From Atopobiaceae bacterium (GTDB lineage: Bacteria; Actinomycetota; Coriobacteriia; Coriobacteriales; Atopobiaceae): a DNA stretch of 64,000 nt. Numbering within the stretch: the first letter of the stretch is position 1; each line of letters starts with the position of its first letter. The notes beneath the pieces are model-generated. The model saw only the letters and a list, made by a program, of their open reading frames with translations. It had not been told where the DNA came from and ran no database searches. This document shows, piece after piece, positions 1-8,028 of the stretch. Made by a program: the position numbers and the translations under genes. The stretch covers positions 1 through 64,000 of the forward strand of contig JAFWIE010000012.1 of the NCBI GenBank assembly GCA_017533825.1. Reading direction: 5' to 3'.

Positions 1-678
1 CTCGGGCCTCTTGGCGAAGACGCCGTGCGCGAGCGAGCTGAACGGGGTGCAGGCGACGCCCTGGTCGAGCAGCATCGGGTGCATCTCCTTCTCCTCCTCG
101 CGGTAGACGAGGTTGTACATGTCCTGCATGGAGACGAACTTGGCCCAGCCGCGGCTCTCGGCGATCATGTTCATCTTCAGGAACTGCCAGGCGTACATGG
201 CGCTGGCGCCGATGTAGAGCACCTTGCCGGATCGCACGAGGTCGTTCAGCGCCTCCATCTGCTCCTCCATGGGAGTGTCGTGGTCGAGGCGGTGCGGGAT
301 GTAGAGGTCGATGTAGTCGGTGCCGAGGCGCTTGAGCGAGGCGTCGACCTCGCGGAAGAGCGTCTTGCGGTTGACGCCCTTGGCGTTGGCGCCGTCGTAC
401 ATGGGGTAGTAGCTCTTGGTGGCGATGACCGCATCGTCGCGCACGCCCATCTCGGCGATGACCTTGCCGAGGACCTCCTCGGAGGCGCCGAGGCTGTAGT
501 AGTTTGCCGTGTCGAAGAAGTTGATGCCCTGGCCCCAGGCGTAGCGGATGACCTCGCGCGCCTGGTCCTCGCCAAAGCGAACGTCGATGCCGCCGTTGCC
601 AGGACGTCCGAACCACATGCAGCCGAAGCAGATGCGGCTCACGTTGAGTCCGGTGTTGCCAAGTCTCGTGTACTCCAT
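1..678 (-). CDS. Aldo/keto reductase, partial (C-terminus beyond left edge)
   Basis: NAD(P)H-dependent aldo/keto reductase, presumably a cytosolic carbonyl reductase of the YghZ/Kv-beta-like type; the substrate cannot be told. The visible 226 residues start MEYTRLGNTGL and carry the family's phosphate-binding and catalytic pattern: FFDTANYY (catalytic Asp and Tyr), IATKS (Lys) and DLYIPHR (His in the IHR position). The C-terminal third of the TIM barrel lies outside the window. The start at 678 is preceded by a GGAGGAGAGCAAACC-like leader on the minus strand, a good ribosome binding site. It lies 40 bp downstream of the flavodoxin gene on the same strand, so the two may be co-transcribed as a small redox unit. 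Confidence 0.9.
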   Translation of the reverse strand, partial: MEYTRLGNTGLNVSRICFGCMWFGRPGNGGIDVRFGEDQAREVIRYAWGQGINFFDTANYYSLGASEEVLGKVIAEMGVRDDAVIATKSYYPMYDGANAKGVNRKTLFREVDASLKRLGTDYIDLYIPHRLDHDTPMEEQMEALNDLVRSGKVLYIGASAMYAWQFLKMNMIAESRGWAKFVSMQDMYNLVYREEEKEMHPMLLDQGVACTPFSSLAHGVFAKRPE

Positions 679-718
679 GGTTTGCTCTCCTCCGTTGCTT
701 CGTCCTTGCCGTGCATGC

Positions 719-1234
719 CTATGCCAACGCGCGCTTTGCCCAGCTCACGGCCTTGCCCGTGGAGCTTGCGGCGCTCGTGCCCGTTATTGAGAGACCTTCG
801 ACCACATGCGCGGCGGGATAGCTGCGGCGCAGGTCGCCTACGCTGCCGCCGAGGCCCGACCCCTCGTTGGTGCAGAGCGGCGCGATGGTCACGCCCGTGA
901 CGTCAATTGAGTCCAAGAAGGTCTTGACGGCCATGGGCACGGTGCCCCACCAGTTGGGGTAGCCCAGCACGAGCTTGTCCACGCCCTCCATCGAAGGCAG
1001 CGGTCCCTTGATGGCGGGCCGGGCCTTCTCGCGCAGCTCGCGCTTTGCCTGGTCGGTGGTGGCGTAGTAGTCAACGGGATAGGGATTGACCGTGTCAATC
1101 TTGAAGAGCGGCGCGTCAAGCGTCTCTGCGATGGCCTCGGCAAGGATCTCGGTGTTTCCCTTGGGCAAATCGATGATGCCGCCGTGTCCGTAGTTCTGGC
1201 CAGCGCGGGAGAAATAAGCAACGAGGGTGGACAT
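719..1234 (-). CDS. Flavodoxin-family protein
   Basis: A 171-residue flavodoxin-like fold protein, probably FMN-binding and active in cytosolic electron transfer or quinone/aldehyde reduction. The N-terminus VAYFSRAGQNYG is the FMN phosphate loop; LGYPNWWGTVPMAVKTFL is the second FMN-contacting loop, and the sequence ends with the helix after ITGT. Length fits the flavodoxin_4 group. The start is set by AAAGGAG eight bases upstream. It has a recognisable promoter, and the intergenic region also holds two palindromes and a truncated divergent LysR gene, so it was probably once controlled by that regulator. The downstream aldo/keto reductase is a likely operon partner. Confidence 0.9.
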   Translation of the reverse strand: MSTLVAYFSRAGQNYGHGGIIDLPKGNTEILAEAIAETLDAPLFKIDTVNPYPVDYYATTDQAKRELREKARPAIKGPLPSMEGVDKLVLGYPNWWGTVPMAVKTFLDSIDVTGVTIAPLCTNEGSGLGGSVGDLRRSYPAAHVVEGLSITGTSAASSTGKAVSWAKRALA

Positions 1235-1269
1235 GATGGGCTCCTTTCGCGAACAAATTGACTGTCATC

Positions 1270-1298
1270 ATCGTAAGGACAGTTACACTGATGAACAA
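1270..1298 (-). promoter_or_regulatory. Candidate sigma-70-type promoter for the flavodoxin gene
   Basis: On the minus strand TTGTTC (1293-1298) and TACGAT (1270-1275) are separated by 17 bases, 36 bases before the flavodoxin ATG. The match to consensus is moderate and no start site is known. Confidence 0.5.
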
Positions 1299-1302
1299 TT
1301 CC

Positions 1303-1337
1303 AATAAGTTCTTATTACTATTAGTTCTGCTAATAGT
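1303..1337. promoter_or_regulatory. Two adjacent palindromes, probable LysR-type operator
   Basis: AATAAG-TT-CTTATT (1303-1316) abuts ACTATTAG-N5-CTAATAGT (1317-1337); both are perfect. The second has the interrupted-dyad form and spacing typical of LysR-type regulator boxes (T-N11-A) and lies just upstream of the flavodoxin promoter, facing the truncated LysR gene. Its role as operator is inferred from this arrangement. Confidence 0.55.
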
Positions 1338-1355
1338 TATGCGAGTGGAGACGCC

Positions 1356-1529
1356 ATGGAGCTCCATCAAATCCAATACCTGTGCGCCGTCGTGAAAACG
1401 GCCGAAACGCAAGCGCTTCGGCCTCTCGCCCAGTCTCTCTTCGTTGGCGTCTACCCCTCCAGCGTGTCTGCACAGCGCTTGAGCTGCTCGATGATGGGGA
1501 TGTGCTGCGGACAGGCCCGCTCGCACTGA
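1356..1529 (+). pseudogene. Truncated LysR-family regulator, N-terminal remnant
   Basis: An ATG at 1356 opens with MELHQIQYLCAVVKT, the hallmark first helix of LysR-type regulators, and LAQSLFV further on fits the start of the recognition region (usually A-x-x-LFVSQ). After about 33 residues the similarity ends, exactly where the convergent aldo/keto reductase terminates (1451); the frame then runs through the reductase tail to a stop at 1529. The regulator has lost nearly all of its DNA-binding and effector domains, consistent with a deletion that joined it to the neighbouring gene. Divergent orientation to the flavodoxin gene is the usual layout for a LysR regulator and its target. Confidence 0.65.
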
Positions 1530-2560
1530 CCGCAGCCTATGCAGTCGGAGGCACTGCCCCCGTCAGCCGTGACCTCGGTGTAGGCAGCGGATGCCTGCTC
1601 GAGGGCACCGTCGAGCAGACGGCTGTTCATGGCAGCGAACACGCCCGGGATGTTGATGTGCTTTGGGCAGCCCTTAGTGCAATATTGGCAGCTCGTACAG
1701 GGGATGGCGGGCGATGCACCGAGTATCTGCTGGGCCTCACGCAGCACCGCACGCTCTTCGGCGTTCAGCGGCTGGAAGTCGCGCATGTACGAGAGGTTGT
1801 CCTGCATCTGGGCCACATTGGACATGCCCGAGAGCACGCAGAGAATGCCTTCGAGCGACGCCACGAACCTGATGGCCCAACTTGCGTAGGAGGCCTGTGG
1901 GTTGTGAGCGCGCAGCAGCTCGCGCACCTTTGCGGGAGGGTTGGCAAGACGGCCGCCCTTCACGGGCTCCATGACGACGATTCTCTTATCGTGTGCGCGA
2001 GCAACCTCGTAGTTCGCGCGCGAGGCTATGCTGGGGTTCTCCCAGTCCTCGTAGTTAATCTGAAGCTGCACGAACTCCACCTCAGGGTGTTGTGTCAACA
2101 GCTTGTCCAGCAGCTCAGGCCCATCGTGGAACGAGAAGCCCACATGCCGCACCAGACCGCGCGCCTTGAGGTCGGCAACGTAGTCCCACAGTTGCATGCG
2201 CTCGTACTTGCCCACGTTGTTGCCCATGAGCGAGTGCAGCAAGTAGTAGTCGATGTAACCAGCGCCGGTGCGCTTGAGACTGGTCTCGAACTGCTTGAGC
2301 GCCGATTTTCTCGTAGGTGCCGAAGGTGCGTAGAGCTTGGTCGCGAGCGTGTAGCTCTCGCGCGGATAGCGTTCCACCAATGCCTTGCGCGTCGCACTCT
2401 CGGAACCCAAATACACATGAGCGGTGTCGAAGTATGTACAACCCGCCTCCATGAACAGGTCCACCATCTGCGACATCTGCTTGATGTCGATGCTCACACC
2501 GCGCTTGGGAAGCCTCATCAGGCCAAAACCAAGTTTCTTGGGATTCTCGACCGTCATCAT
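1451..2560 (-). CDS. Aldo/keto reductase with C-terminal 4Fe-4S ferredoxin domain
   Basis: A 369-residue fusion of an aldo/keto reductase barrel (about 1-270) and a ferredoxin-type region. The barrel shows TYFDTAHVY, TLATKLY and DYYLLHS, i.e. the Asp/Tyr/Lys/His set. The C-terminus carries CTSCQYCTKGCP and CIGCGQCERACP, enough for iron-sulfur clusters. Family members of this kind are common in anaerobes and are annotated as predicted oxidoreductases; the physiological substrate is unknown. Two ATGs lie at 2560 and 2557 behind AGAGGAG; the second has better spacing. It is alone on its transcript as far as can be seen, 145 bp downstream of the metallo-hydrolase fusion gene. Confidence 0.92.
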   Translation of the reverse strand: MMTVENPKKLGFGLMRLPKRGVSIDIKQMSQMVDLFMEAGCTYFDTAHVYLGSESATRKALVERYPRESYTLATKLYAPSAPTRKSALKQFETSLKRTGAGYIDYYLLHSLMGNNVGKYERMQLWDYVADLKARGLVRHVGFSFHDGPELLDKLLTQHPEVEFVQLQINYEDWENPSIASRANYEVARAHDKRIVVMEPVKGGRLANPPAKVRELLRAHNPQASYASWAIRFVASLEGILCVLSGMSNVAQMQDNLSYMRDFQPLNAEERAVLREAQQILGASPAIPCTSCQYCTKGCPKHINIPGVFAAMNSRLLDGALEQASAAYTEVTADGGSASDCIGCGQCERACPQHIPIIEQLKRCADTLEG

Positions 2561-2705
2561 TCGCTCCTCTCTCCTACTTCGCCCCTCGATGCCCGATCCC
2601 CGCACCCGCTATACGACTCCATCGCGGGCGCCTTATGTGACCAGGCATGCAGAAACCCCCGCCGCACCAATTTTGGCACAAAAGTGACGCAGCAACCATC
2701 CGTTC

Positions 2706-4199
2706 TCACTGGCAGATGGCCACACAGAGTGGCTGCTTTGCAGCAAAGTTGCGGTGCTCGACCACCACGAGCCCGCATGAGGCGAGAAACTCCAGGAACG
2801 ATTGGGTGCTCCACTCGCTGTGCACCGTAAAGCCTGCAGCCTCCGCAAGCTTGAGGAAGCGTCGGTCGGTGTCTTCCTCGTTCATGTAATTGGGGATGGC
2901 AATGACACCACCCGGCCGCGTGACGCGTCGGAGCTCCGCCACGGCCTGCCCAGGTTCCGCCAACAAGTGCAGCACGTTTCCTGCTATGGCCACATCGAAG
3001 CTCCCGTCGGAGAAGTCGAGTGCACAGAGGTTTCCCGTGCCACAGTTGACGTTCTCGAGTCCCAGGTGCCGCGCCTTGCGCCGCGTCCGCGCGACCATCT
3101 TTGGCGAAAGATCGCACGCAGCGACGAAGCCCGCCTGAGGCGCCACGCCACAGGCGAAGGCTCCCGTACCGCATGCAGCGTCGAGCACCACGTCGTGCGG
3201 CCCCACGAAGGACGCCACGTATCCGATGGCCTCCCCGAGGCCCGCGTCTCCCCCACCCATGGCCACATCGTAAAGTGGGGCCATGCGGTTCCAGAAACCA
3301 CGAGCCCTCTCCACCTCGGCCTGGATGCCAGACACGGGCACCGCCGCAGCGAGCCTCTCCTCCCGTGCGCGCCGTTCGGTGTCGTCGCTCTCGTCGTAAC
3401 CATCGTAAGGGGCACTGGGGTCATGCGGCTTCTGCCGCTTGAAGCCTATGCAGACCTCGTCGGTGTGGGAGAAGACAAAGCCCAAGTCATCCGACCAGCC
3501 CGTATGTCCAGTGATTACCTTTGGCGCAATGCCCCTCTCTCGAAGCAGTCGTTCGAGACGAGCGAGCGACTTCACGGCCAGCTTGTTGTCCTCCGCGAGG
3601 CCGTTGATGAAGCTATACCCGCCGTCCGGACCAAGCCAGATGGTGTCTCCCGTAAAGAGGTATGCGTCATCTACCAGATAGACCATATGCCCCCACGTGT
3701 GGCCCGGCACGAGGATGGCCTCCACCTTGATTCCCTCAATCCAGAAGACGTCACCGTCGTCGAGCAAGACCTTCTCGTTGTCGATTGTGACTTGTGGCAG
3801 CCTGTAGAGGCCGAATATCACCTTGCGTCTGACTTCGCCCGTAAGGTAGCGGTCCTCGATGCGACCGATGTAAAGCTTGGCAGCATCCAGCAGGTGACAC
3901 CCGTCACGCTCGAGGGCACCGACGTGGTCAGTGTCCTGGTGGGTGATAAGCACGTGGGCGATGCTCGCAGGGTCTATGTCGAGCCAGGCCATCTTCTCGC
4001 CTAGTCGCTCGTAGCTGTAGCCGGCGTCGATCATGATGGTGGTGCCGTCCTTGGTGTAGAAGAAGATGTTGGCTATCCACTCGCGAACGCAGGCCACATG
4101 TTCGTCAATCCAACCGGTGTTGAGCGGCTTGAAGACCTCCTTGCCACGGTATCCCAACGACATGACCCTCTTCTGGAACTGCGATGCCTTACGCGACAT
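2706..4199 (-). CDS. Metallo-beta-lactamase-fold hydrolase fused to SAM methyltransferase
   Basis: A 497-residue two-domain protein. Residues about 30-260 are a metallo-beta-lactamase fold with HQDTDH at 87-92 (the second metal His of HxHxDH is replaced by Asp), PGHTWGH near 166, TGDT near 184 and GHTG near 231. Residues about 295-497 are a class I methyltransferase with motif I VLDAACGTGAF at 338-348, ACDLSPKMV and an acidic SFDVAIAGNVLHLL motif. Both domains look intact. The fusion and the upstream ATC-hydrolase/methyltransferase form a two-gene operon (71 bp apart), suggesting two linked hydrolysis-plus-methylation steps on the same small molecule. The substrate is unknown; the methyl acceptor could be a product of the metallo-hydrolase. 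Confidence 0.88.
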   Translation of the reverse strand: MSRKASQFQKRVMSLGYRGKEVFKPLNTGWIDEHVACVREWIANIFFYTKDGTTIMIDAGYSYERLGEKMAWLDIDPASIAHVLITHQDTDHVGALERDGCHLLDAAKLYIGRIEDRYLTGEVRRKVIFGLYRLPQVTIDNEKVLLDDGDVFWIEGIKVEAILVPGHTWGHMVYLVDDAYLFTGDTIWLGPDGGYSFINGLAEDNKLAVKSLARLERLLRERGIAPKVITGHTGWSDDLGFVFSHTDEVCIGFKRQKPHDPSAPYDGYDESDDTERRAREERLAAAVPVSGIQAEVERARGFWNRMAPLYDVAMGGGDAGLGEAIGYVASFVGPHDVVLDAACGTGAFACGVAPQAGFVAACDLSPKMVARTRRKARHLGLENVNCGTGNLCALDFSDGSFDVAIAGNVLHLLAEPGQAVAELRRVTRPGGVIAIPNYMNEEDTDRRFLKLAEAAGFTVHSEWSTQSFLEFLASCGLVVVEHRNFAAKQPLCVAICQ

Positions 4200-4225
4200 A
4201 GTTTCCTCCCTTGATCGAAGTCACC

Positions 4226-4250
4226 TGGCCTGATTGTTGGTATCAGGCCA
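4226..4250. terminator. Intercistronic stem-loop
   Basis: A perfect 9-bp inverted repeat (TGGCCTGAT / ATCAGGCCA, 7-base loop) lies between the methyltransferase stop at 4271 and the metallo-hydrolase start at 4199. It has no U-run, so it is more likely an mRNA-stabilising or attenuating hairpin than a full terminator. Confidence 0.45.
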
Positions 4251-4270
4251 CATGCCCGACGCCCCGCCTC

Positions 4271-5095
4271 TCACTTCACGCAGACAAAGCACGCCATGGC
4301 CTTGTGCGTCTCGACGTGCACCTGCGCATACATGCCACGCAGACGCTCCTCCAAGCTCGCTACCGTCTCGTAGGGCGGTGTGAAGAAGCCGCGCGGCTCG
4401 TGGAAGCGCCGTATCCACGCGTCGGTAAGGGGCACCTCGCCTTGCACGTAAAAGCAACCGCAGAAGGTCCCGCCACGTTTGAGCACGCGGAAAGTCTCCG
4501 CATAGGCTGCCTCCTTGTCGGGGAAGGCGTGGAAGCCGTTAAGCGACATCACGATATCGATGCTCTCGTCGTCGAAGGGCAGTGCCCCGACGTCCCCCTG
4601 CACGAAGCTCACGTTGGAAAGGCCGTCGCGCTCTGCACGCGCCTGGGCGGCCGCCATCATGTCGGGCGAGTAGTCGAGGCAGGTCACCCGCGCATCCGGC
4701 AACGTCTGGTAAAGCGGCATCGTGAGCACACCGGTACCCACGGGCACCTCGAGCAAGCTCCCCGAGAAACCCTCGGGCACACCCGCCATCGCCGCCTCAA
4801 GGTAGGCAGTGTTCTCTTGCGGTCCAATCAGCCAGACGGCCCAGCTCATGGCCACGCCGAGCGGCGTGCCACAGGTCATCATGGCATCATAGACCGTCGC
4901 CGAACCGCCCAGCGCCTTGTACGCCCCTCGAATCGAGTCCTTGCGTGTGGTCGCCTCTCCCCCGTGCTCACACTCATCGCCCTCGATGAGGTAGTCACAT
5001 ACCGTACCTCCCTGTGCCAGCGTATGCTCGCGCGTGAGCCGCCCATGCGCAAGGCGCGCCGTGATGTGATCTATCTCGCACATGACGGGCAGCAC
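4271..5095 (-). CDS. ATC-hydrolase C-terminal segment fused to SAM methyltransferase (downstream part of frameshifted gene)
   Basis: A 274-residue open frame whose first ~50 residues (MCEIDHITARL, TLAQGGTVCDYL) are the normal C-terminus of L-2-amino-thiazoline-4-carboxylic acid hydrolase-family proteins, not of a methyltransferase. Then follows a class I methyltransferase: LLEVPVGTGVLTMPL (motif I), CLDYSPDMM (motif II) and SIDIVMSLNGFHAF. It overlaps the upstream frame by 25 bp, where reading must shift by one base to keep the hydrolase domain whole. It could be translated separately by coupling from the GTG at 5095 or ATG at 5083, giving an enzyme with a stray N-terminal tail, but a broken or sequencing-shifted single gene of about 443 residues (4271-5601) is the simpler reading. 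Confidence 0.75.
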   Translation of the reverse strand: MLPVMCEIDHITARLAHGRLTREHTLAQGGTVCDYLIEGDECEHGGEATTRKDSIRGAYKALGGSATVYDAMMTCGTPLGVAMSWAVWLIGPQENTAYLEAAMAGVPEGFSGSLLEVPVGTGVLTMPLYQTLPDARVTCLDYSPDMMAAAQARAERDGLSNVSFVQGDVGALPFDDESIDIVMSLNGFHAFPDKEAAYAETFRVLKRGGTFCGCFYVQGEVPLTDAWIRRFHEPRGFFTPPYETVASLEERLRGMYAQVHVETHKAMACFVCVK

Positions 5096-5601
5096 GTCAT
5101 AAGGTCCTGCTCACGACAGAAGTCGTTGAGAGGGCAGCGGGTGAAGTGATAGCAGACGCGCGTGTCGCCCCTGCTATCGCAAAAGTTGAAGTCCCACGTA
5201 TATGGTGCCTCAGCGGGATGCTCGTCTGTCCAGCGGGCATGGGAGCGCAAAGACTCGTTCATGCGGCGCATGTCAGTAGCGCGGTTGAGGTTCGTCGAAA
5301 GGCCGATTGCGCCCTTTAGTGCGGGCAGCTCGAAGAGGTCGCCCACCACCGCGCGCAGCATGTCAGGCGTGAGCCCCCCATCGGCCGCCCGGTACATCGC
5401 AAAGAACACGAGCGCCTCGTAGGCGTTGTCGGCCATGGGATTATCCGCACCAATGGAAGGAAAGTCTGCGAGCATCTGCCGGTATATGGGGCGAGCGTCG
5501 TTATAGGCCCTGGCAGCCAGCTCGTAGCCGTAGCGCCTGCGAATGGCTCGGCGTGACAAAGGGGCGATGACGTTAAAGTAACGCGAGACATAGGCAAGCA
5601 T
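5071..5601 (-). pseudogene. ATC-hydrolase-family protein, N-terminal part, frameshifted
   Basis: A 176-residue frame starting at ATG 5601 with AAAGGAG six bases upstream. The sequence (MLAYVSRYFNVIAPLSRRAI; RYGYE; WDFNFCDSRGDTRVCYHFTRCPLNDFCREQDLM) matches the L-2-amino-thiazoline-4-carboxylic acid hydrolase family (PF14196), whose members contain this Cys-rich CPLNDFC stretch. The expected continuation is found in the next frame at 5083, while this frame ends in an unrelated CCPSCAR tail. Loss of one base near 5092-5098 would explain it. Unless the shift is a sequencing error or a ribosomal frameshift, the hydrolase is truncated before its conserved C-terminus. Confidence 0.7.
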
Positions 5602-5815
5602 GGTGGACTCCTTTCGACCGGTTAGCCAGAGCAAGAACCAGCGTCGTCACCACGAGAACACGGCGATCCGGTTGTTGATATTCTTTCCGAACGTCGCTGC
5701 GAAGAGTCTACCGCGCAGGGCCTCCAGGCGCTTGTCGCTCTGCGACTTCTCCTTCTCCTCGTCCGTGGCAGCTCCCTCGCTACGGCTACATAGAGTTAGC
5801 CTATGGTATCTCTTA

Positions 5816-5845
5816 TTGTTAGAAACGTCTAACAAAGAAAGTCAA
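5816..5845 (-). promoter_or_regulatory. Candidate repressible promoter with GTTAG-N6-CTAAC operator
   Basis: A perfect 8-4-8 palindrome (TTGTTAGA-AACG-TCTAACAA, 5816-5835) sits between a minus-strand -35 (TTGACT, 5840-5845) and a -10 (TAACAA, 5816-5821; 18-base spacer). Placement inside the promoter implies repression, as for TetR-type operators. It is about 215 bp before the ATC-hydrolase operon. The remaining DNA from 5602 to 5946 contains no convincing gene. Confidence 0.5.
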
Positions 5846-5946
5846 CAAGGGCGCCCGTCAGTGCTGTGACGTTACCGAACGCGAACGGGTATGATGTGCG
5901 CAGGCACGGCCCTTATCATCACGGTGATCAGCGAGAGGTGAGCAGC

Positions 5947-6369
5947 ATGCCACGAGTAACGTTCAGGCACGTCTTTCCTGCGACATACATCCAGGCACCC
6001 GTGAGCACGCTGACGCCCAGCCGACCCGCCTGGGTCGGTACCACGGGAATGCTCTGTGTGCTCCACGTGCGTTACGGAAGCGACGAGCGCCGATATCGCC
6101 AGATTTGCGTGTTCTTGAGCGATCGCGCCTCCTTCATCACCGACCCGGGCCTCGTTAAGCGAGAGGGCGACGCACTTACACATGTCTATCGCACCACACC
6201 CACCGTCGGAATCCTGCGCGAACCGTTGCGCGACGACCTCTCAGGCGAATACATGAACGTGTGGCGTTTGACGGGACCGGAAGTCTGCGACTCGCAAGAG
6301 CGCGCGGACTTCCTCGAGACCATCAAAAGCCGCTGGCGCGTACTGCGCATGACCGAAATGGGAGAGTAA
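5947..6369 (+). CDS. Hypothetical protein
   Basis: A 140-residue soluble protein that I do not recognise. The start at 5947 follows GAGAGGTGA at a suitable distance; the frame extends upstream to 5866 but without a ribosome binding site. It has no signal peptide, membrane segment or known catalytic motif; it is rich in Arg/Val/Thr and predicted beta-strand, with an even spread of charge. Base composition matches the neighbouring genes. It stands alone, divergent from the ATC-hydrolase operon and followed by GC-rich inverted-repeat DNA, so context gives no function. Confidence 0.65.
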   Translation: MPRVTFRHVFPATYIQAPVSTLTPSRPAWVGTTGMLCVLHVRYGSDERRYRQICVFLSDRASFITDPGLVKREGDALTHVYRTTPTVGILREPLRDDLSGEYMNVWRLTGPEVCDSQERADFLETIKSRWRVLRMTEMGE

Positions 6370-6383
6370 CGGGCTTGCCAACG

Positions 6384-6461
6384 GGTTGACAACGGCGACG
6401 GGGGGGTGTTGACACCTCGAGTAGGCGTGACGACACCGTCCCCGCTGTCACCCATTGTCAT
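6384..6461. repeat. GGGGAC-family intergenic repeat (imperfect inverted repeat)
   Basis: GTTGACAACGGCGACGGG on one side and GTGACGACACCGTCCCCGC on the other form an imperfect hairpin between two convergent genes. The core words (TGACAACG, CGTCCCCG) recur at other intergenic sites in this window. Confidence 0.55.
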
Positions 6462-6503
6462 GCCCATGGTCAACGCGGTCCCGTTCAAATTGCTATCATG
6501 GCC

Positions 6504-7742
6504 TTACTCCAAGTCGGAGCCTTGTACCATGAGCTCCATGAGGTTGAGGTGCCTGACGCCGTCCTTCCCCTCCGGCAGCGGGTCGAGGGTGAGCAGGTAG
6601 CAGGGCCATCTGTCGCGCACGCTCCTGAACGGGCGGTACTCCCGCTCCTCGACCCCGGGGTCCGCCACGGACATCGACACCTGCACGTACGCATAGGAGT
6701 CCCCCGTGCGCCTTGCGATGAAGTCGAGCTCGAGCTTGCCGACCGATCCGACGCTCACCGCGTAGTCACGCGACCGCAGGTAGGTGAACGTGACATTCTC
6801 GAGCAAGGGTCCGTAGTTGAGCGTCGCGTCGACGTTGCGAGCGAAGTAGATACCCGTGTCGGCGAGGTAGTACTTCTCCCCACCCTGGAGCGACCGTCTC
6901 GACTTCACGTCGAAGCGCGGGCATCGGCATAGCACTTTCGCCGCGACCAGGAGGTCGATGTAGCTCGCGAGCGTCTCCCGCTTGATTGCCACGCCCTGCG
7001 TGTTGCGCAGGTAGTCGGCGATTCCCGTGAGGTTCGTCGGCGCACCGAAGTTGTTGATGACGTAGGTCATCACCCTCTCGAAGGTATTGCGGTTTCGGAT
7101 CTGCCTGCGCGCGCGGATGTCCTTCTGGATAATCTGCTCGACGACGTCTTGGATGTAGCGCGCCTTGGCGGCCTCGTCGTCGTACTCGACCGCCTTTGGG
7201 AACCCTCCGAAGCGCAGCCACGACCGGAAGCTCTGCGCGAGGGGTTCCTCGGGTTTCCCGAGGAACCTCCGCATCCCGAGGTGCTCAGAAAACGACAGCG
7301 TGAAGAGCTCGACCTCGACGTAGCGCCCGGTCAGGTTGGTCATGAGCTCGCCTGAGAGCAGGTAGGAGTTCGACCCCGTTATGAAGACGGAGAAGGAGCC
7401 GTCGGCGCGGTACGCGTTCACGACCTCCTCGTAGCCCTCGACGCGCTGGACCTCGTCGACGAAGAGGTACACGACGCCCTTCGCGTCGCGGGGGAGCCGC
7501 GCCTCTATGGCCTCCTCGAGCTGGTCTGGCGTGCGGACGGACCTGAGGCCGCGCTTCTCGAGATCGAGGTACACGAGGTGGTCCTTGCCGACGCCGCGCT
7601 CGCGAAGCTCCTCGACCACCGTCTCCATGAGGCACGACTTGCCGCAGCGGCGGATGCCCGTCACGACCTTTATGAGCCCCGTGTCATCCACGAAGGGCCG
7701 AATCTTCTCGAGGTACTGCTCCCTGCGGTAGCGCTTTGGCAT
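6504..7742 (-). CDS. ATP-binding protein, AAA/DUF4143 family
   Basis: A 412-residue orphan ATPase of the family with an N-terminal AAA_14 P-loop domain and a C-terminal DUF4143 domain with a nuclease-like fold. Walker A is GIRRCGKS near residue 33; Walker B is VVYLFVDEVQR near 95; ITGSNSYLLSGEL is the sensor-1 region. The C-terminal LELDFIARR and YVQVSMS fit the DUF4143 end. Members are widespread in anaerobes and archaea, vary sharply between strains and have no settled function. The start at 7742 follows GGGGTGA; an upstream ATG at 7760 is less well placed. It is a single gene facing a repeat element. Confidence 0.88.
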   Translation of the reverse strand: MPKRYRREQYLEKIRPFVDDTGLIKVVTGIRRCGKSCLMETVVEELRERGVGKDHLVYLDLEKRGLRSVRTPDQLEEAIEARLPRDAKGVVYLFVDEVQRVEGYEEVVNAYRADGSFSVFITGSNSYLLSGELMTNLTGRYVEVELFTLSFSEHLGMRRFLGKPEEPLAQSFRSWLRFGGFPKAVEYDDEAAKARYIQDVVEQIIQKDIRARRQIRNRNTFERVMTYVINNFGAPTNLTGIADYLRNTQGVAIKRETLASYIDLLVAAKVLCRCPRFDVKSRRSLQGGEKYYLADTGIYFARNVDATLNYGPLLENVTFTYLRSRDYAVSVGSVGKLELDFIARRTGDSYAYVQVSMSVADPGVEEREYRPFRSVRDRWPCYLLTLDPLPEGKDGVRHLNLMELMVQGSDLE

Positions 7743-8028
7743 CAGGTCACCCCACATCATCGCTAGTCACATGTTTAGAGTAGCAAAGTTTTCTAAAATA
7801 ATAAAGTGTCCCTCTAATATGGGGTTTAGCACGTTGAGTTTTGTAGACGCCTCATTTTGCAAGGAACAATCCATGCGACCATTTGCCGATTCACCGCAGG
7901 CACGTGAGAGGGACCTTTCGGCCAGCTGGACCACTTTCTGGGACGCTACTGCAGAGGATGCTAGGCGGAGCGAGGAAGCAGGGTTATTGTTCCGCCTTGC
8001 GTGTCGCTGCCTGCGTACCAGACGCGAA

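Noticed and set aside
5647..5835. 62-residue minus-strand ORF before the ATC-hydrolase gene
   Set aside because: Its TTG start lies in the palindromic operator, there is no ribosome binding site, and no motif is seen.
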